Shown: piece by piece, positions 38,001 through 46,069 of the stretch
Layout: every line of letters starts with the position of its first letter
Position numbering within the stretch: position 1 is the first letter of the stretch
Source: Mytilisepta virgata
Taxonomy: Eukaryota > Mollusca > Bivalvia > Mytilida > Mytilidae
Length of the DNA: 64,000 nt
Assembly: GCA_028015205.1 (NCBI GenBank)
Contig: CM051514.1
Location: forward strand, 38,394,150 to 38,458,149
Direction of reading: 5' to 3'
Notes under the pieces: generated by a model
Databases searched by the model: none
The model's input: the letters and a program-made list of their open reading frames with translations, nothing else
What the model was told of the DNA's origin: nothing
Program-made: the position numbers and the translations under genes

Positions 38001-41000
38001 TATCACCACAATTGTATAATCGGCTTTTTTCAATGGACACGGAACAGAAATGCAGGGCATTATATATAATGGAAATATACCAATTTGTGTTTGTTCTACA
38101 GTACTTTGGAAACATGCATAAAATTGTACGTTCATTAATCTAATCGAATGCCTCAATCCATATGAAAAAGAATCATTCATTAGAACACCAACATTCAGAG
38201 CGTTTACGTTTTCAAAATACTTTATCCAAGGAGATACTACTGGCTAAATGAAACTTCAGTTTAAATAAAATCTCATTTTTAGTTCCAACTTTAAGGGCGA
38301 CTTTCGGAAATAATTTTTTTTTCTATGGAACGTTATCCGGATTCAGGCACATGAGCTGGTGTTGAAATGAAACATTATGTTTCTAAAATTTGCGCGATAC
38401 ACAAAGAAACTGAAAGATGCACTGACCTTCAGTTCTATTAAAATTACAGCTCTTTAAAGAAATGTTCCCTAATTAAAAATTTATTTAAGGTTCCACCCAA
38501 CTCACTGTTTTCGGTTATCATCAAGTAACCTATGTTTTATGCAAAGTGTGGCTAACCCACAAATATCATATTCAAATATTTTGTACATCCTGGGTACCAG
38601 AATATAATAGTGAATTAATTAAAAAAACTAATTAAAGATTTTATAAGACCAAAACCATGAAATTAGAATGTGAACAACCTGGAAAAACCATAGGTCTAAA
38701 ATGTGTAGGAGGACCAAAATATAAACTAAAACTTAGAAAATCTGCTCAGAAGGAAGCAAATGTCTTAAAGGCTCATATGTTGGATATATAGTATTCTTAT
38801 CAATAAACGTGTCAAAAACTTGCTATATTGAAACTTTATGGGAAACCGATACAGAAAGAATGTACTCCTCCAGGAGAGTCTACCACTGAAAAGATTGAGG
38901 AGTAAAAGTTAAAAAAAATAGATGAATTGATGAATTTTACTGTTGAATCTTCTAGTATAATAATTCACAAAGAACACCACTTTCTCGTTGATGATGGAAT
39001 TGTTAATTGTCAAATGGAGATAAAGGACTTATAGTGATAATATGTACATGCTGCAATCCAACCAGTTTCTAAGCTGTATAGAAAGTCTAACCTTTGTTTG
39101 CAAATCCTTGATGGATCGTTGGAATTAGAGTCAAGCAATAATTATCTTTAGAATAGTTATGGGCAATCAATGTATGCAAGAAATCCGTAGAAATGCGTAT
39201 AAACATAGCCATTTTCTTCTTTTTTCAGGGTGAAAGAAAACTTTTTAACAATTTAGAGTGAGAATGCAACTTTGAGGTTACCATGTGCACACCATAGAAG
39301 TTCTTAGGACATTTTTAGAAGAATAGCAGTCTTTTTTAACTATTTTAAATAAAATGATATGCAGTTTGGCTGGATTGTTTTATTTTTAAAAGATAGTACT
39401 TTCCTCTACTTTAAACCCAATTTGACTTAGACGAACTTTAATCCGTATGAGTACTGTTATTATTTCTGTTACAAGGTAACCACGATGGCACCAGTACGTG
39501 AATCGCTTTCAATTCAGCTCTTCTTGAGTAAACACATTTCTACATGGTTTGTGTTTTTTCTGCATAGAATGGCTAGTACACACGTTATCTACCCTTCAAA
39601 GGGTATTACTACAGCATACATTTTTTTTGTAAGTGTATTTGTTTGTTTGTTTAGCTGGGGTTTTACGCCGTTTCAGCACATTTGGCTATTTCGCGGCGGC
39701 CAGTTTTTAAAGGTGGAGGAAGTCGGAGTACCCGGAGAGAACTACGGATCTTCGGTAGGAAAATTGGCAGTCCTTGTCAATTAAGATCGGAGTTGAACAC
39801 ACCCCGCCACATGAGTTCGAGATTCTAACTCACAACCTCAGCGTTGACAGGCTAGTGATCATTAGTAGACATGACGAAGTACCTAGACCACTCGGCCACC
39901 GAGGCCCCTTTTGTAAGTATGATAAGCATACGGTCAATATAAGGACGATACACATTGACGCAATTCTGCTTTGTTTCAGAAAAGGAAACGGAAGGAACAT
40001 GATGTTCCGAAAAGCTAAGAAAAGAAAGAAAATATTAATCGTTCATCCACATGTTCTAGTTCAAATGGTGAATTTGACTTTGAAGAACCCTTAATCCAGC
40101 TGAGTACTGTTTTTGTGCCTGCTAATAGGTATCCTCGATACCACAATATGTGAATAACTTTCAATGCAAACACGTATCTACATGGTTAGTGTTCTGTTCT
40201 GCATAGCGTTGTTTATTCCCCAAATTATCGACCCTCCGAAAGGTATTGCTACACCGTCTCGAGACGGAATCGCAAATGAATCAGATAAACATGCCATCAA
40301 TATTGAGAACCATACACATCGACGCAATTCTACAGTGTTTCAGAAAATGAAACGGAACGAATATGATGTTCCGAAGGGTAAGAAAATAAAGAAAATTATT
40401 ACTCGTTCATCTAGTTGTTCAGGTAGTAGCAGTAACAGTGAAATCCCGAGAACTCCGATAATATAGGTCCGAATCGACAAACAGTAATTACGCAAAGAAA
40501 ATATTTCCATTAAATGTAGTTCAATATATCGAAAATATGTTACACAAGGTTTAACTAAGACTTGTCAGAAAACAAGACTTAATGTCTACAGCTATTAGTA
40601 AAGTCAAGAAATACCAAAGGGATATTCGAAGGATGGAACAATCGACACAACAGACAAGACAAAAACAATACATGCATTAAAATTAAAAACTGAAAATATA
40701 TGAACAACATGGACCCCACCAAAAACCCGCGGTAAACTCACGTGCTCCGGAAGAGTAAGCAGTCTCTGCTTCCTGCAGGACTCTCACCATGCTGCCCATG
40801 TCAAATCCGGCATGAGGAAGGGATAACATCAATGGAACAGGTCCATTTTTATTTGGAAAACGGTTTTTTCATACCTGTCAACCAAGTCATGATGACGTCC
40901 ATTCAACTTTAATAAGGATAACTCTAACCTAGAAGCAACAAACCCCTGTCTGAGCATATTTTCTGTCAGGAGCCGGGCTCTGTCCAGGAAGTCAATGTAT

Positions 41001-43506
41001 ATGTCACAAGCTCTGGAATAACGTATGGGTTGCGAAATATATACTCCATACGCCGGCGCTTCTGGAATATTGCCGTTCAAAAATGGGAAGTTGACGATTT
41101 GAAATTCAAAGTCATACTGTTTGTCGTAAAGTTTTATATTCATCCTTCCTCTGGTGTCAATTTCGACCTAGCCTATCCCGCAACTAAATGGGATGGGGGT
41201 ATGAAAACGCAGTATGACACTTTCCTCAAAGTAATGAGTATTCCATCAAATTTTTAATATCTGAGTTGAGGATACGTTAAATAAATTCTCAAATTAGAGT
41301 AGTTTAGCCTGAATTTACATTTTACGCCACTTACTCTCTTTTCTGAACTACTTTGCTTCATATATGGTCCGGAAATATTTATAAATTAAATTATAGATTC
41401 TCTTTTACCTGGAAGTTCGTACTTGTCTGGTCATCAAACTCTGTCGGAAGATTATTTAATACCTTGGCTATCTTTAATGACAATTTATTGATTGATTGTT
41501 GCTTAAAGTCCAGTAGCAAATAGTTCATGCTTCTAGTTCATGCTTCTACAGGACGAGAACCAGTTCAATTTATCAAACAATTCAAATAGGGTTGGTACAG
41601 GACACAAAGGGAAACCAATTTTGACTGCCACTGTAAAAGGAGGATGGTGGGAAGTGTCGGATAATTTAGCTTTCTGTAGCGGCATTAGCCTTCTCTTCTT
41701 CGAAAACTACAGAAGGGGTCTTTAGCGTGCAGGGAGTGTGGCATTCTCCAAATACGTTACCCACTATGGTCCGCGGTCAGGCTTTCCGTATTATGACCTG
41801 ACAACTCCCCAACGAAAAACCTGTGGACACGCCAGGCAGCTCTGTTTTTTGAGCTCCCGTGATCCACCACAGGTGCCTATAAGTAAATAGTATTGATCAA
41901 GCGTTTGGCATTTTCAAATAGAAGATATAGCGTTCATGCTTACCATCATATACATTAATAGCATCGCCAGCACAGTTGAGTGTAATGTCAGTTACCCTGA
42001 ACAGAATGACGCCTCCTGCTACTGAAGATGTGACAACCCAAGAACAGTCCATATTTCTACAAAGTTAAGGAGTGTTTCAATAGACTTTTGTATATGAATT
42101 TTGAAAAAATAACACAAATTTACTAGCGTTTCGGTGTACTTGTTGAATATAAGTTCTTACAGTGTTACAAGTGGATTATCAAATTGAGATAGCTAAATTA
42201 TGAAATATTAAGTCCAAGGTTTGGCGAGAATATGATTCTCTTTGTTTTTTCTTTTAGATCGGAACATTAATTAAATATTGTCCAAACTTCTCCTGTCAAT
42301 CTAAAATATTGCTAAGCACTTATTGAATCCATAGTATCGACAACAATTTCATTGAAACGGCAGCTTACGAATAACCGATTCATAATGTGCATTATATAAA
42401 CATCAAATCACACAATAAAATATTTTATTTCGATTCTAATAGGAAAATATACAGCATTTTCGTAATTGAAGGGAATTTTATGGACCTTAGGTGCATTCTA
42501 ACGGCAATAATATTGATTGTGACATATCAAGAACTTCACAGAAACGCAACATGTTTTCTTAACAAACAAAACAAAACCAGATTAACATTTTTGTGATATT
42601 TTAAATCCTGTACAACATACAAATATCCGCGTTTGACTGTCGATATCCGTCATTTAAATATATGACGTTACAATTTGACGTTCCATTTCCGACTGTGACG
42701 CTATTTCGGGTGAAGATCATAATTGCATAGTTAACAAAATGTCTATGCTATAATCAATGCATACTAATTGGGCCTGAATACGACCGTAATCATTGGATAT
42801 GTTTGTGTTGTTCATTGTTTTTTAGTTTTCACTGTTTTTTTGTTGTGCTTGTGGTTGTTCGTTTGTCTTCCCGGGTTTGTCTGTCAAATGAAATCCGGTT
42901 TTTTTTGTATGCTCCTAAGGTATATTTGTCCTCATTAGATTATAATTCTTCTTCTCAAAAGAACTTTTGTTTTTGTAAGTGAGATTTTAATCAAATTTCA
43001 ATTAATCCTTATTGTCTTAGCTCAATAGTTTAATATGTTTAAATTCTGGTCAGTTTAACATAAAAGAAAATCATGGAGCGTTGGGTAGACTTTTTACCAC
43101 AACAATTGCTCAGTGTTTGTGCCAAGTTGGGCTATCATTTATATCTCGTGTCGATGTTCGCGTTTTGTACTCTTTTATGTTAGTTTTTCTGGGTTATTAT
43201 TTGAATTTGACAGTATGAATATTTGCAGTAAACTAAAATATCAGAAATCTGGTCATTCATGGAATAAAATCATTAATAGGATTTTATAATTCATTTCTTC
43301 TCATTTGATAAATAGACTCTTATTGTCAAATGATATAGATCTAATTACACTGAATATCCATTCGGGTACCCGGGTGGTGATACTGTTACTCCAGTGTATC
43401 CAACTGATATCGTGTCTGCTGATCCAGAACACTGAGACGACACTCCTTCTAGTATGCACTCACCAATAAATAGTTGTATGAATATACGTTTACCCCATTC
43501 ATTCAT
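22772..43506 (-). CDS. Gene C: two-CUB single-pass membrane protein (10-exon model)
   Basis: Assembled by eye from exons 43349-43506, 41944-42056, 37607-37786, 37097-37187, 34023-34147, 32355-32498, 29484-29534, 28151-28201, 27530-27580 and 22772-23058. Every junction has GT and AG, the phases agree (2,1,1,2,1,1,1,1,1) and the total is 1251 nt, or 416 residues plus stop. Order: hydrophobic signal peptide (about 1-24), CUB1 (Cys26, 57, 81, 104, the four-cysteine CUB pattern), CUB2 (Cys155, 185, 212, 230, with DIE...YDYLEF typical of calcium-binding CUBs), Thr-rich stalk (about 271-321), transmembrane helix 333-355, then a 61-residue basic/Ser-rich tail with YQTP near 404. CUB domains bind proteins or glycans outside the cell, so a cell-surface receptor or adhesion role is inferred. 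The introns hold PLE, SINE, MITE and other repeats. Alternative exon use in the stalk is possible, and a non-coding 5' exon may be missing. Confidence 0.75.
23400..23720 (+). mobile_element. Retrozyme-like repeat with hammerhead motif, copy 1
   Basis: Shares with 61905-62110 the words gatgcagaggt, ttgatctcgagcactgct, gctgatgagttgtcag and ttggtatttt. It contains a hammerhead-like core at 23605-23648. It lies just upstream of gene C exon 10 on the opposite strand, inside an intron. Confidence 0.6.
23605..23648 (+). ncRNA. Hammerhead ribozyme motif (type I), partly decayed
   Basis: CTGATGA at 23611-23617, stem II GTTG/CAAC, GAAA at 23631-23634, ATT before the predicted cleavage at 23642/23643, and stem I CACTG/CAGTG (5 bp). 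Stem III (TGGGGA) barely pairs, so activity is doubtful. Confidence 0.5.
23750..25800. other. Large intron of gene C, no exon seen
   Basis: Part of the 4.5-kb interval between stalk exon 9 and exon 10. AT-rich; minus-strand frames at 25144-25443 and 25559-25756 have no splice or family support. Confidence 0.4.
25815..26165. repeat. Possible MITE with gtagctgctacgtag ends
   Basis: The left side reads gggtgcattcaatatcgtag ctgctacgtag and the right side carries agctgctac in an inverted sense near 26140. The ends are imperfect. It sits in a gene C intron. Confidence 0.35.
26640..26745. repeat. Repeat tail with gacggacg-type sequence
   Basis: Contains gggacgaacagacagaggga cggacg and tccccgcattgcgttccggc. 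A similar gacggacggacagac stretch lies at 63436-63490. Confidence 0.4.
27088..27450 (+). repeat. Dispersed repeat, about 360 bp, copy 1
   Basis: Starts tgattgattgctcaacgtac agtggcaaat and contains attttgactgccac, tatggtccgcgatcaggctt and gacacccagacagct. It matches 41487-41880. Both copies are in gene C introns and both read on the plus strand. No protein motif is seen; it is SINE-sized. Confidence 0.65.
27530..27580 (-). CDS. Gene C stalk exon 9 (Thr-rich, 51 nt)
   Basis: A phase 1-1 exon with TTTGTAG acceptor and donor GTATAA. It encodes KETTGSILTVLATTTK. It is less Thr-rich than its sister at 28151, so one of the pair may be under weaker constraint. Confidence 0.55.
27914..27960 (-). pseudogene. 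Decayed stalk exon copy
   Basis: Homologous to the stalk exon at 29484 (shared ACTAGT.TTGCAACAGTCCAAAC, intact GTAGAA donor), but the TTTTTCTACAAA acceptor region is replaced and no in-phase AG remains. It is probably a dead exon in the intron between stalk exons 8 and 9. Confidence 0.5.
28151..28201 (-). CDS. Gene C stalk exon 8 (Thr-rich, 51 nt)
   Basis: A phase 1-1 exon with the same TTTGTAG acceptor and donor GTATAA. It encodes KETTTTVSTVESTATK. Its close copy is at 27530-27580. Confidence 0.6.
28918..29085. mobile_element. Palindromic MITE, 168 bp
   Basis: Two 62-bp arms (28918-28979 and 29024-29085), inverted with few mismatches, share gaaatttagacggcggacaa and its complement. The loop of about 44 bp repeats tagacggcgaaaaa. 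No coding content. It is inside the duplicated stalk region of gene C and absent from the sister block. Confidence 0.75.
29484..29534 (-). CDS. Gene C stalk exon 7 (Thr-rich, 51 nt)
   Basis: A symmetric phase 1-1 exon, TAG acceptor and donor GTAGAA. It encodes KDKTTSLATVQTTTTE, a probable O-glycosylated stalk segment between CUB2 and the membrane. It is a paralog of the decayed exon at 27914 and the exons at 28151 and 27530. Because it is 17 codons and symmetric, it can be skipped without a frameshift. Confidence 0.6.
29560..30690. other. Intron 6 of gene C, no exon seen
   Basis: AT-rich intron sequence with no supported exon, RNA or repeat. Confidence 0.4.
30700..31560 (+). repeat. Tandem repeat of about 160-170 bp plus end segment
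   Basis: Units carry a word like accaaatgatcttatttat, then gagcttataatgatga, tacagatcaagtttgagttt and ttccggac. They occur near 30714, 30878, 31157 and 31316. The terminal part (ctcaagccggtaggtgacat tgtattgc) follows. The same array is at 48330-48870 in the opposite orientation. Confidence 0.7.
31570..32070. other. Intron 6 of gene C, nothing further seen
   Basis: No exon could be supported. An 8-nt exon-like remnant at 32076-32083 (GCAG before, GTAGTATAAATTC after) looks like the 3' end of a lost stalk exon. It would shift the frame if used. Confidence 0.35.
32355..32498 (-). CDS. Gene C exon 6: CUB2 C-terminal half
   Basis: A 144-nt exon, phase 1 to 1. It encodes GSIITTRCNTDTWNLSY and then VKFNSDNALGKRGFLIAYW, which closes the CUB fold (last cysteine, FNSD...GFLIAY). 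Donor GTATAA is weak but is shared with the stalk exons downstream. Confidence 0.78.
33050..33785 (-). mobile_element. Penelope-like retroelement copy 2, broken 3' part
   Basis: On the minus strand: ADFLDGLLKEKQKKL, FNFSFR-stop-IDDVLSLNN (the catalytic DD box with a stop before it), then the C-terminal FYGRHLLVDMYEKTVSQMKM and the shared non-coding tail at 33050-33260. Several stops and frameshifts. It lies in gene C intron 5. Confidence 0.7.
34023..34147 (-). CDS. Gene C exon 5: CUB2 middle
   Basis: A 125-nt exon, phase 2 to 1. It encodes DQTCTWVI followed later by VYFEIRFMDIENHATCNYDY and LEF. This is the most canonical CUB stretch in the window, including the D.E....C.YDYLE segment that coordinates calcium in cbCUB domains. 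Of two adjacent AG acceptors, the one giving a start at 34147 keeps phase with exon 4. Confidence 0.8.
35459..36165 (+). mobile_element. Penelope-like retroelement copy 3, C-terminal part and tail
   Basis: LYQKRDDFDFDFPSVNFPFL SSNIP...AVYISQLIHYRRACDLYG matches the C-terminal end of the RT ORF. The tail (tcctgagcacctgatgtcgctcccgg region, ending ttccgtattcttttgg) matches 52955-53215. Truncated, in gene C intron 4. Confidence 0.7.
36282..36498. mobile_element. MITE with atactgt inverted ends
   Basis: The ends atactgtaaa and ttaacagtat are inverted, and the arms share repeated attattgcgat words on both strands. About 217 bp, no coding content, gene C intron 4. Confidence 0.6.
37097..37187 (-). 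CDS. Gene C exon 4: CUB2 N-terminus
   Basis: A 91-nt exon, phase 1 to 2, donor GTAAGT. It encodes GAGCTASEELTASSTEQF followed by LTSPGFPNEYP, the classic CUB opening. It is equivalent to exon 4 of gene A, which diverges after the cysteine and ends in a stop. Confidence 0.8.
37607..37786 (-). CDS. Gene C exon 3: CUB1 C-terminal half
   Basis: A 180-nt exon, phase 1 to 1, donor GTAAGT. It encodes ...QIHTNECQSGSS...SGSVYISFISDSSTSSSELGFLMYTI, with the last CUB cysteine and the FxSDxS...GFxxxY strand typical of the CUB C-terminus. It matches exon 3 of genes A and B in length and phase. Confidence 0.82.
38240..39420. other. Intron 2 of gene C, decayed sequence
   Basis: No exon supported. 38640-39000 has protein-like plus-strand shreds (GLKCVGGPKYKLKLRKS) that may be an old element, with no recognised family. 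Confidence 0.3.
39420..40470 (+). repeat. Imperfect direct duplication, about 390-bp unit
   Basis: 39420-39624 plus 39919-40085 aligns with 40085-40450 (shared acatttctacatggtt-type, cacattgacgcaattct and gaac/cgaa..atgatgttccgaa words). The second copy keeps a plus-strand open frame at 40164-40466 ending in a Lys/Ser-rich SSSCSGSSSNSEIP, while the first copy is frameshifted. Origin and function are unknown. Confidence 0.5.
39635..39908 (-). mobile_element. tRNA-headed SINE, copy 1, with target duplication
   Basis: On the minus strand it starts ggggcctcggtggccgagtg gtctagg (box A like tRNA-Ser/Leu) with a degenerate box B (gtgagttagaatctc). It continues with a conserved core (ttttcctaccgaagatccgt) and ends in caaacaaac. 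It is flanked by ttttgtaagt at 39625-39634 and 39909-39918. It interrupts the first unit of the direct duplication. Confidence 0.8.
40600..41165 (-). mobile_element. Penelope-like retroelement copy 4, C-terminal part and tail
   Basis: The minus-strand frame 40829-41143 gives YDKQYDFEFQIVNFPFLNGN, then AYGVYISQPIRYSRACDIY and a frame running to the terminal QIKMDLFH. The tail 40600-40800 matches the other copies. Gene C intron 2. Confidence 0.72.
41487..41880 (+). repeat. Dispersed repeat, about 360-390 bp, copy 2
   Basis: Matches 27088-27450 (ttgattgattgttgcttaaa; attttgactgccactgtaaa; tatggtccgcggtcaggctt). It ends just above gene C exon 2. Confidence 0.65.
41944..42056 (-). CDS. Gene C exon 2: CUB1 middle
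   Basis: A 113-nt exon, phase 2 to phase 1, with AG acceptor (TTTGTAG) and strong donor GTAAGC. It encodes NMDCSWV...RVTDITLNCAGDAINVYDG, holding CUB cysteines 2 and 3 and the acidic DIT..D..VYDG stretch. It has the same length and phase as exon 2 of genes A and B. Confidence 0.8.
42800..42930 (+). mobile_element. 148-bp short interspersed element, copy 2
   Basis: Plus-strand copy of the element at 7135-7282: gttcattgttttttagtttt, cttgtggttgttcgtttgtc and cccgggtttgtctgtc. In gene C intron 1. Confidence 0.6.
43349..43506 (-). CDS. Gene C exon 1: start, signal peptide, CUB1 N-terminus
   Basis: Starts at the ATG 43506-43504 (MNEWGKRIFIQ...). It encodes a moderately hydrophobic leader followed by QCSG and the CUB opening SPPGYPNGY. 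It ends in phase 2 before donor GTAATT. It aligns residue by residue with exon 1 of genes A and B (both have QCSG...PPGYP.GY), which supports the start and the frame. Confidence 0.75.
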
Positions 43507-43509
43507 TGT

Positions 43510-44940
43510 CCTCCAAGTTTTCAATTTAGAACTTTCATCATGACGTATTTTTACATATTACATGTATAAAAGCTGATTTAAAGTATACATGTACATGTAC
43601 ATGGTTATGAAATATCTGAAATAAAAAAACATATTTTGATAGAACAAAACTTTCAAGCAAATATAATGCACCATTTGCGAATGTTTAAGTTCTAAGATGC
43701 GGAATTTAAAAGTAAATGTGCGGGAAAAGGGGGGCAAATTTCCAATGAATGGACATTTATGGCTTATTGTTTTGATTTTCAACATTTATTAATTATATAT
43801 AGGATCTGGATAAACCTATTGACTTGTTAGTTAATGGACAAAAATATCATATGGTATCATACAACGTGTATTTAATTTGCCAATTGATAACATTCTACTA
43901 CATTGTACCTGTAAATTCCGTAAACGAAGCTGATTTAGAACAAATTGTCTTCTCAATTGTTTGCAGGATGCAATTAGTTCTGTCGTTGTTACAGCAATTG
44001 AACTTTTATGATTGTGTGCAATCATGTTTTCCTATAGACCGAATTATTTTGTGTTAAATTTACTAGATCATGATTATTTAGATGGTTTTATCATTATAAT
44101 TCGTAAATTTCCAAACAAAAGATACTACGTTAAAACTGTTGTATTACGCATTTCAGGAATTAAGTCGATTTACTTACCAGATTTGTGTATCTGGATTGAC
44201 TAAAGGAATTAATCTTTGTACCGCCGCTAACATTTTAACGCAGCAATACCTTTACAATATTTTTTTTTATTAAATTTTCATTGTGTCAATTAATATTTTC
44301 CGAGGGGTTCAAATGTCAGAAAGATTTGAATTTCTGGGCCCCTTAAACAAATCTGGAGAAACAAAAATATTTTGTCTTCAAGGTAAAAGGGGTATTGTGA
44401 TATTTTCTTGTGTAAGGTTTGTGGGCTGCACCACATATGCACTTAGTAAAATTAAATATTTAAATAAATGTTTTACAAAATCCTAGTGTTACATATTAAT
44501 GTTAGAGTTAAAATGTTTCACTGGAATTTCACCGTTAAGACCCCTCTTTGAGGTCTACTGATAAATTGCCTGTAAGAACAACTCCTTTTTAAAATTACCG
44601 TTATTATAATAAGCTCACTATATGTTTGTATAGTATTCAAATGAAATTTTAAAATCTGTCATGCAAGATAGATAATATTGCATAATTATGGATATGTCAT
44701 TGTTTTTTTAAAATTCTTGTGAAAATAATTTTTCATTTTTCAATACAATAGTTCACATAAAACAAAACAAAGCAGTAGTTAGTAATTTTAGAGTGTTTTT
44801 ACCCTTATATCTGAAAAGCAAACTCTATGTAAGTATACAAATGCAATTAAGATTTAAATCATATACATGAATAAACACGATTAATTGACAGCCAAATTGA
44901 AATAAATTCCTAAAAACATTATGTAATATCGGCAAAACTA
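43510..44940. other. Upstream of gene C, no promoter identified
   Basis: AT-rich with short frames only. A 5' non-coding exon of gene C could lie here but no signal stands out. Confidence 0.3.
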
Positions 44941-44944
44941 ACCA

Positions 44945-45665
44945 AACTAAATAAAACTAGAACAAGACAATACAAGGACTAAAACACTAGCAATGTGAAC
45001 TCCCAATAAAAACCAGGAGTGACATCAAAATTTCGTAGTATTCTGACAAATCAGATAACCTGATCAATTATTTGAAGCATACAGGGTAGTGAGATGGGTC
45101 AAGCATATGTTTGCATATGGTTATCTTGCATATCGAATTGTCACCTTAAACCATAATTCAGCACAACACTACTGACTATTTTGTCATTAATATTTTCTCA
45201 AGTTATAGATGCAAAATCAACATTGTGCAGCTTCTATTATTACTAACTTTTCCAACTACTAGGATTCATTTTTATTAGTGGTATAATAACTTTCTTGGTT
45301 TTCATGAGTCCATACAAAAAAGTAGGCTTGAACGACAAACAATTGCATAACTGCGATTTGAAATGAATAATGCAGACACACTGATAGCGATAACAACAGT
45401 TAATAAAACGGATGACAGAAAATGTCAAAAACTACCGCCATCGACAGACACAACGTAAAAGAGAAAAAGACACAAACATAGTATCAATTTTTGAGTCAAT
45501 TTAGTCTATGGTGTGTTTGGACCATTTTTATGGGTACCAAAATACACCATAAAAGCCAATACAGTATGATAAACAATAAGGTGTCATGTAGCTGCTAGAA
45601 AGGATAAGATTGCTTGGATGAAGCATGCTTTAGGTAGCAGGGTTATAGTAGTAATCTTCATTTGG
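44945..45665 (-). repeat. PLE-type tail fragments
   Basis: The segment aactcccaataaaaaccagg agtgaca mirrors the PLE tails, and 45480-45665 matches 53235-53445 (cataaaagccaatacagtat gat and tgctagaaaggata). Confidence 0.5.
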
Positions 45666-46069
45666 ATGTAAAAAATAGTTATATCTGTAGGTTTCTTATT
45701 GGCAAATGGACACAATTGACTCAGATGAACCTAACGTACATTTAATCAGTGGTAAAAAAAGGCTATTTCATTCCCTTCTATATATGACAAAGTTGGCCAG
45801 AGACAACAATCATTTCATAGGAAATCGATTCGTTATTAACTTCAAGCTTTTGATAGCCACTATAACTCACCTTGGTTGTACTTGCAGACCTAAAGTGAAA
45901 TAGATTGTTTGACTGTGACAATATTGCTTGATAATCGAGGTCCTGAATATAATTCAATAAAAGGGCCACATTAGCTCATTTTCTGCCAAGTTTGTTTCTG
46001 TCCATCTGGATCAATGAATCTCAACTTGCTTATGGTTTCTTACAACTGCATTCATTATCGGTTCAAAGT

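Noticed and set aside
43824..44203. Overlapping plus and minus frames of 63-77 codons above gene C
   Set aside because: Short, mutually overlapping and without start context, splice signals or family features.
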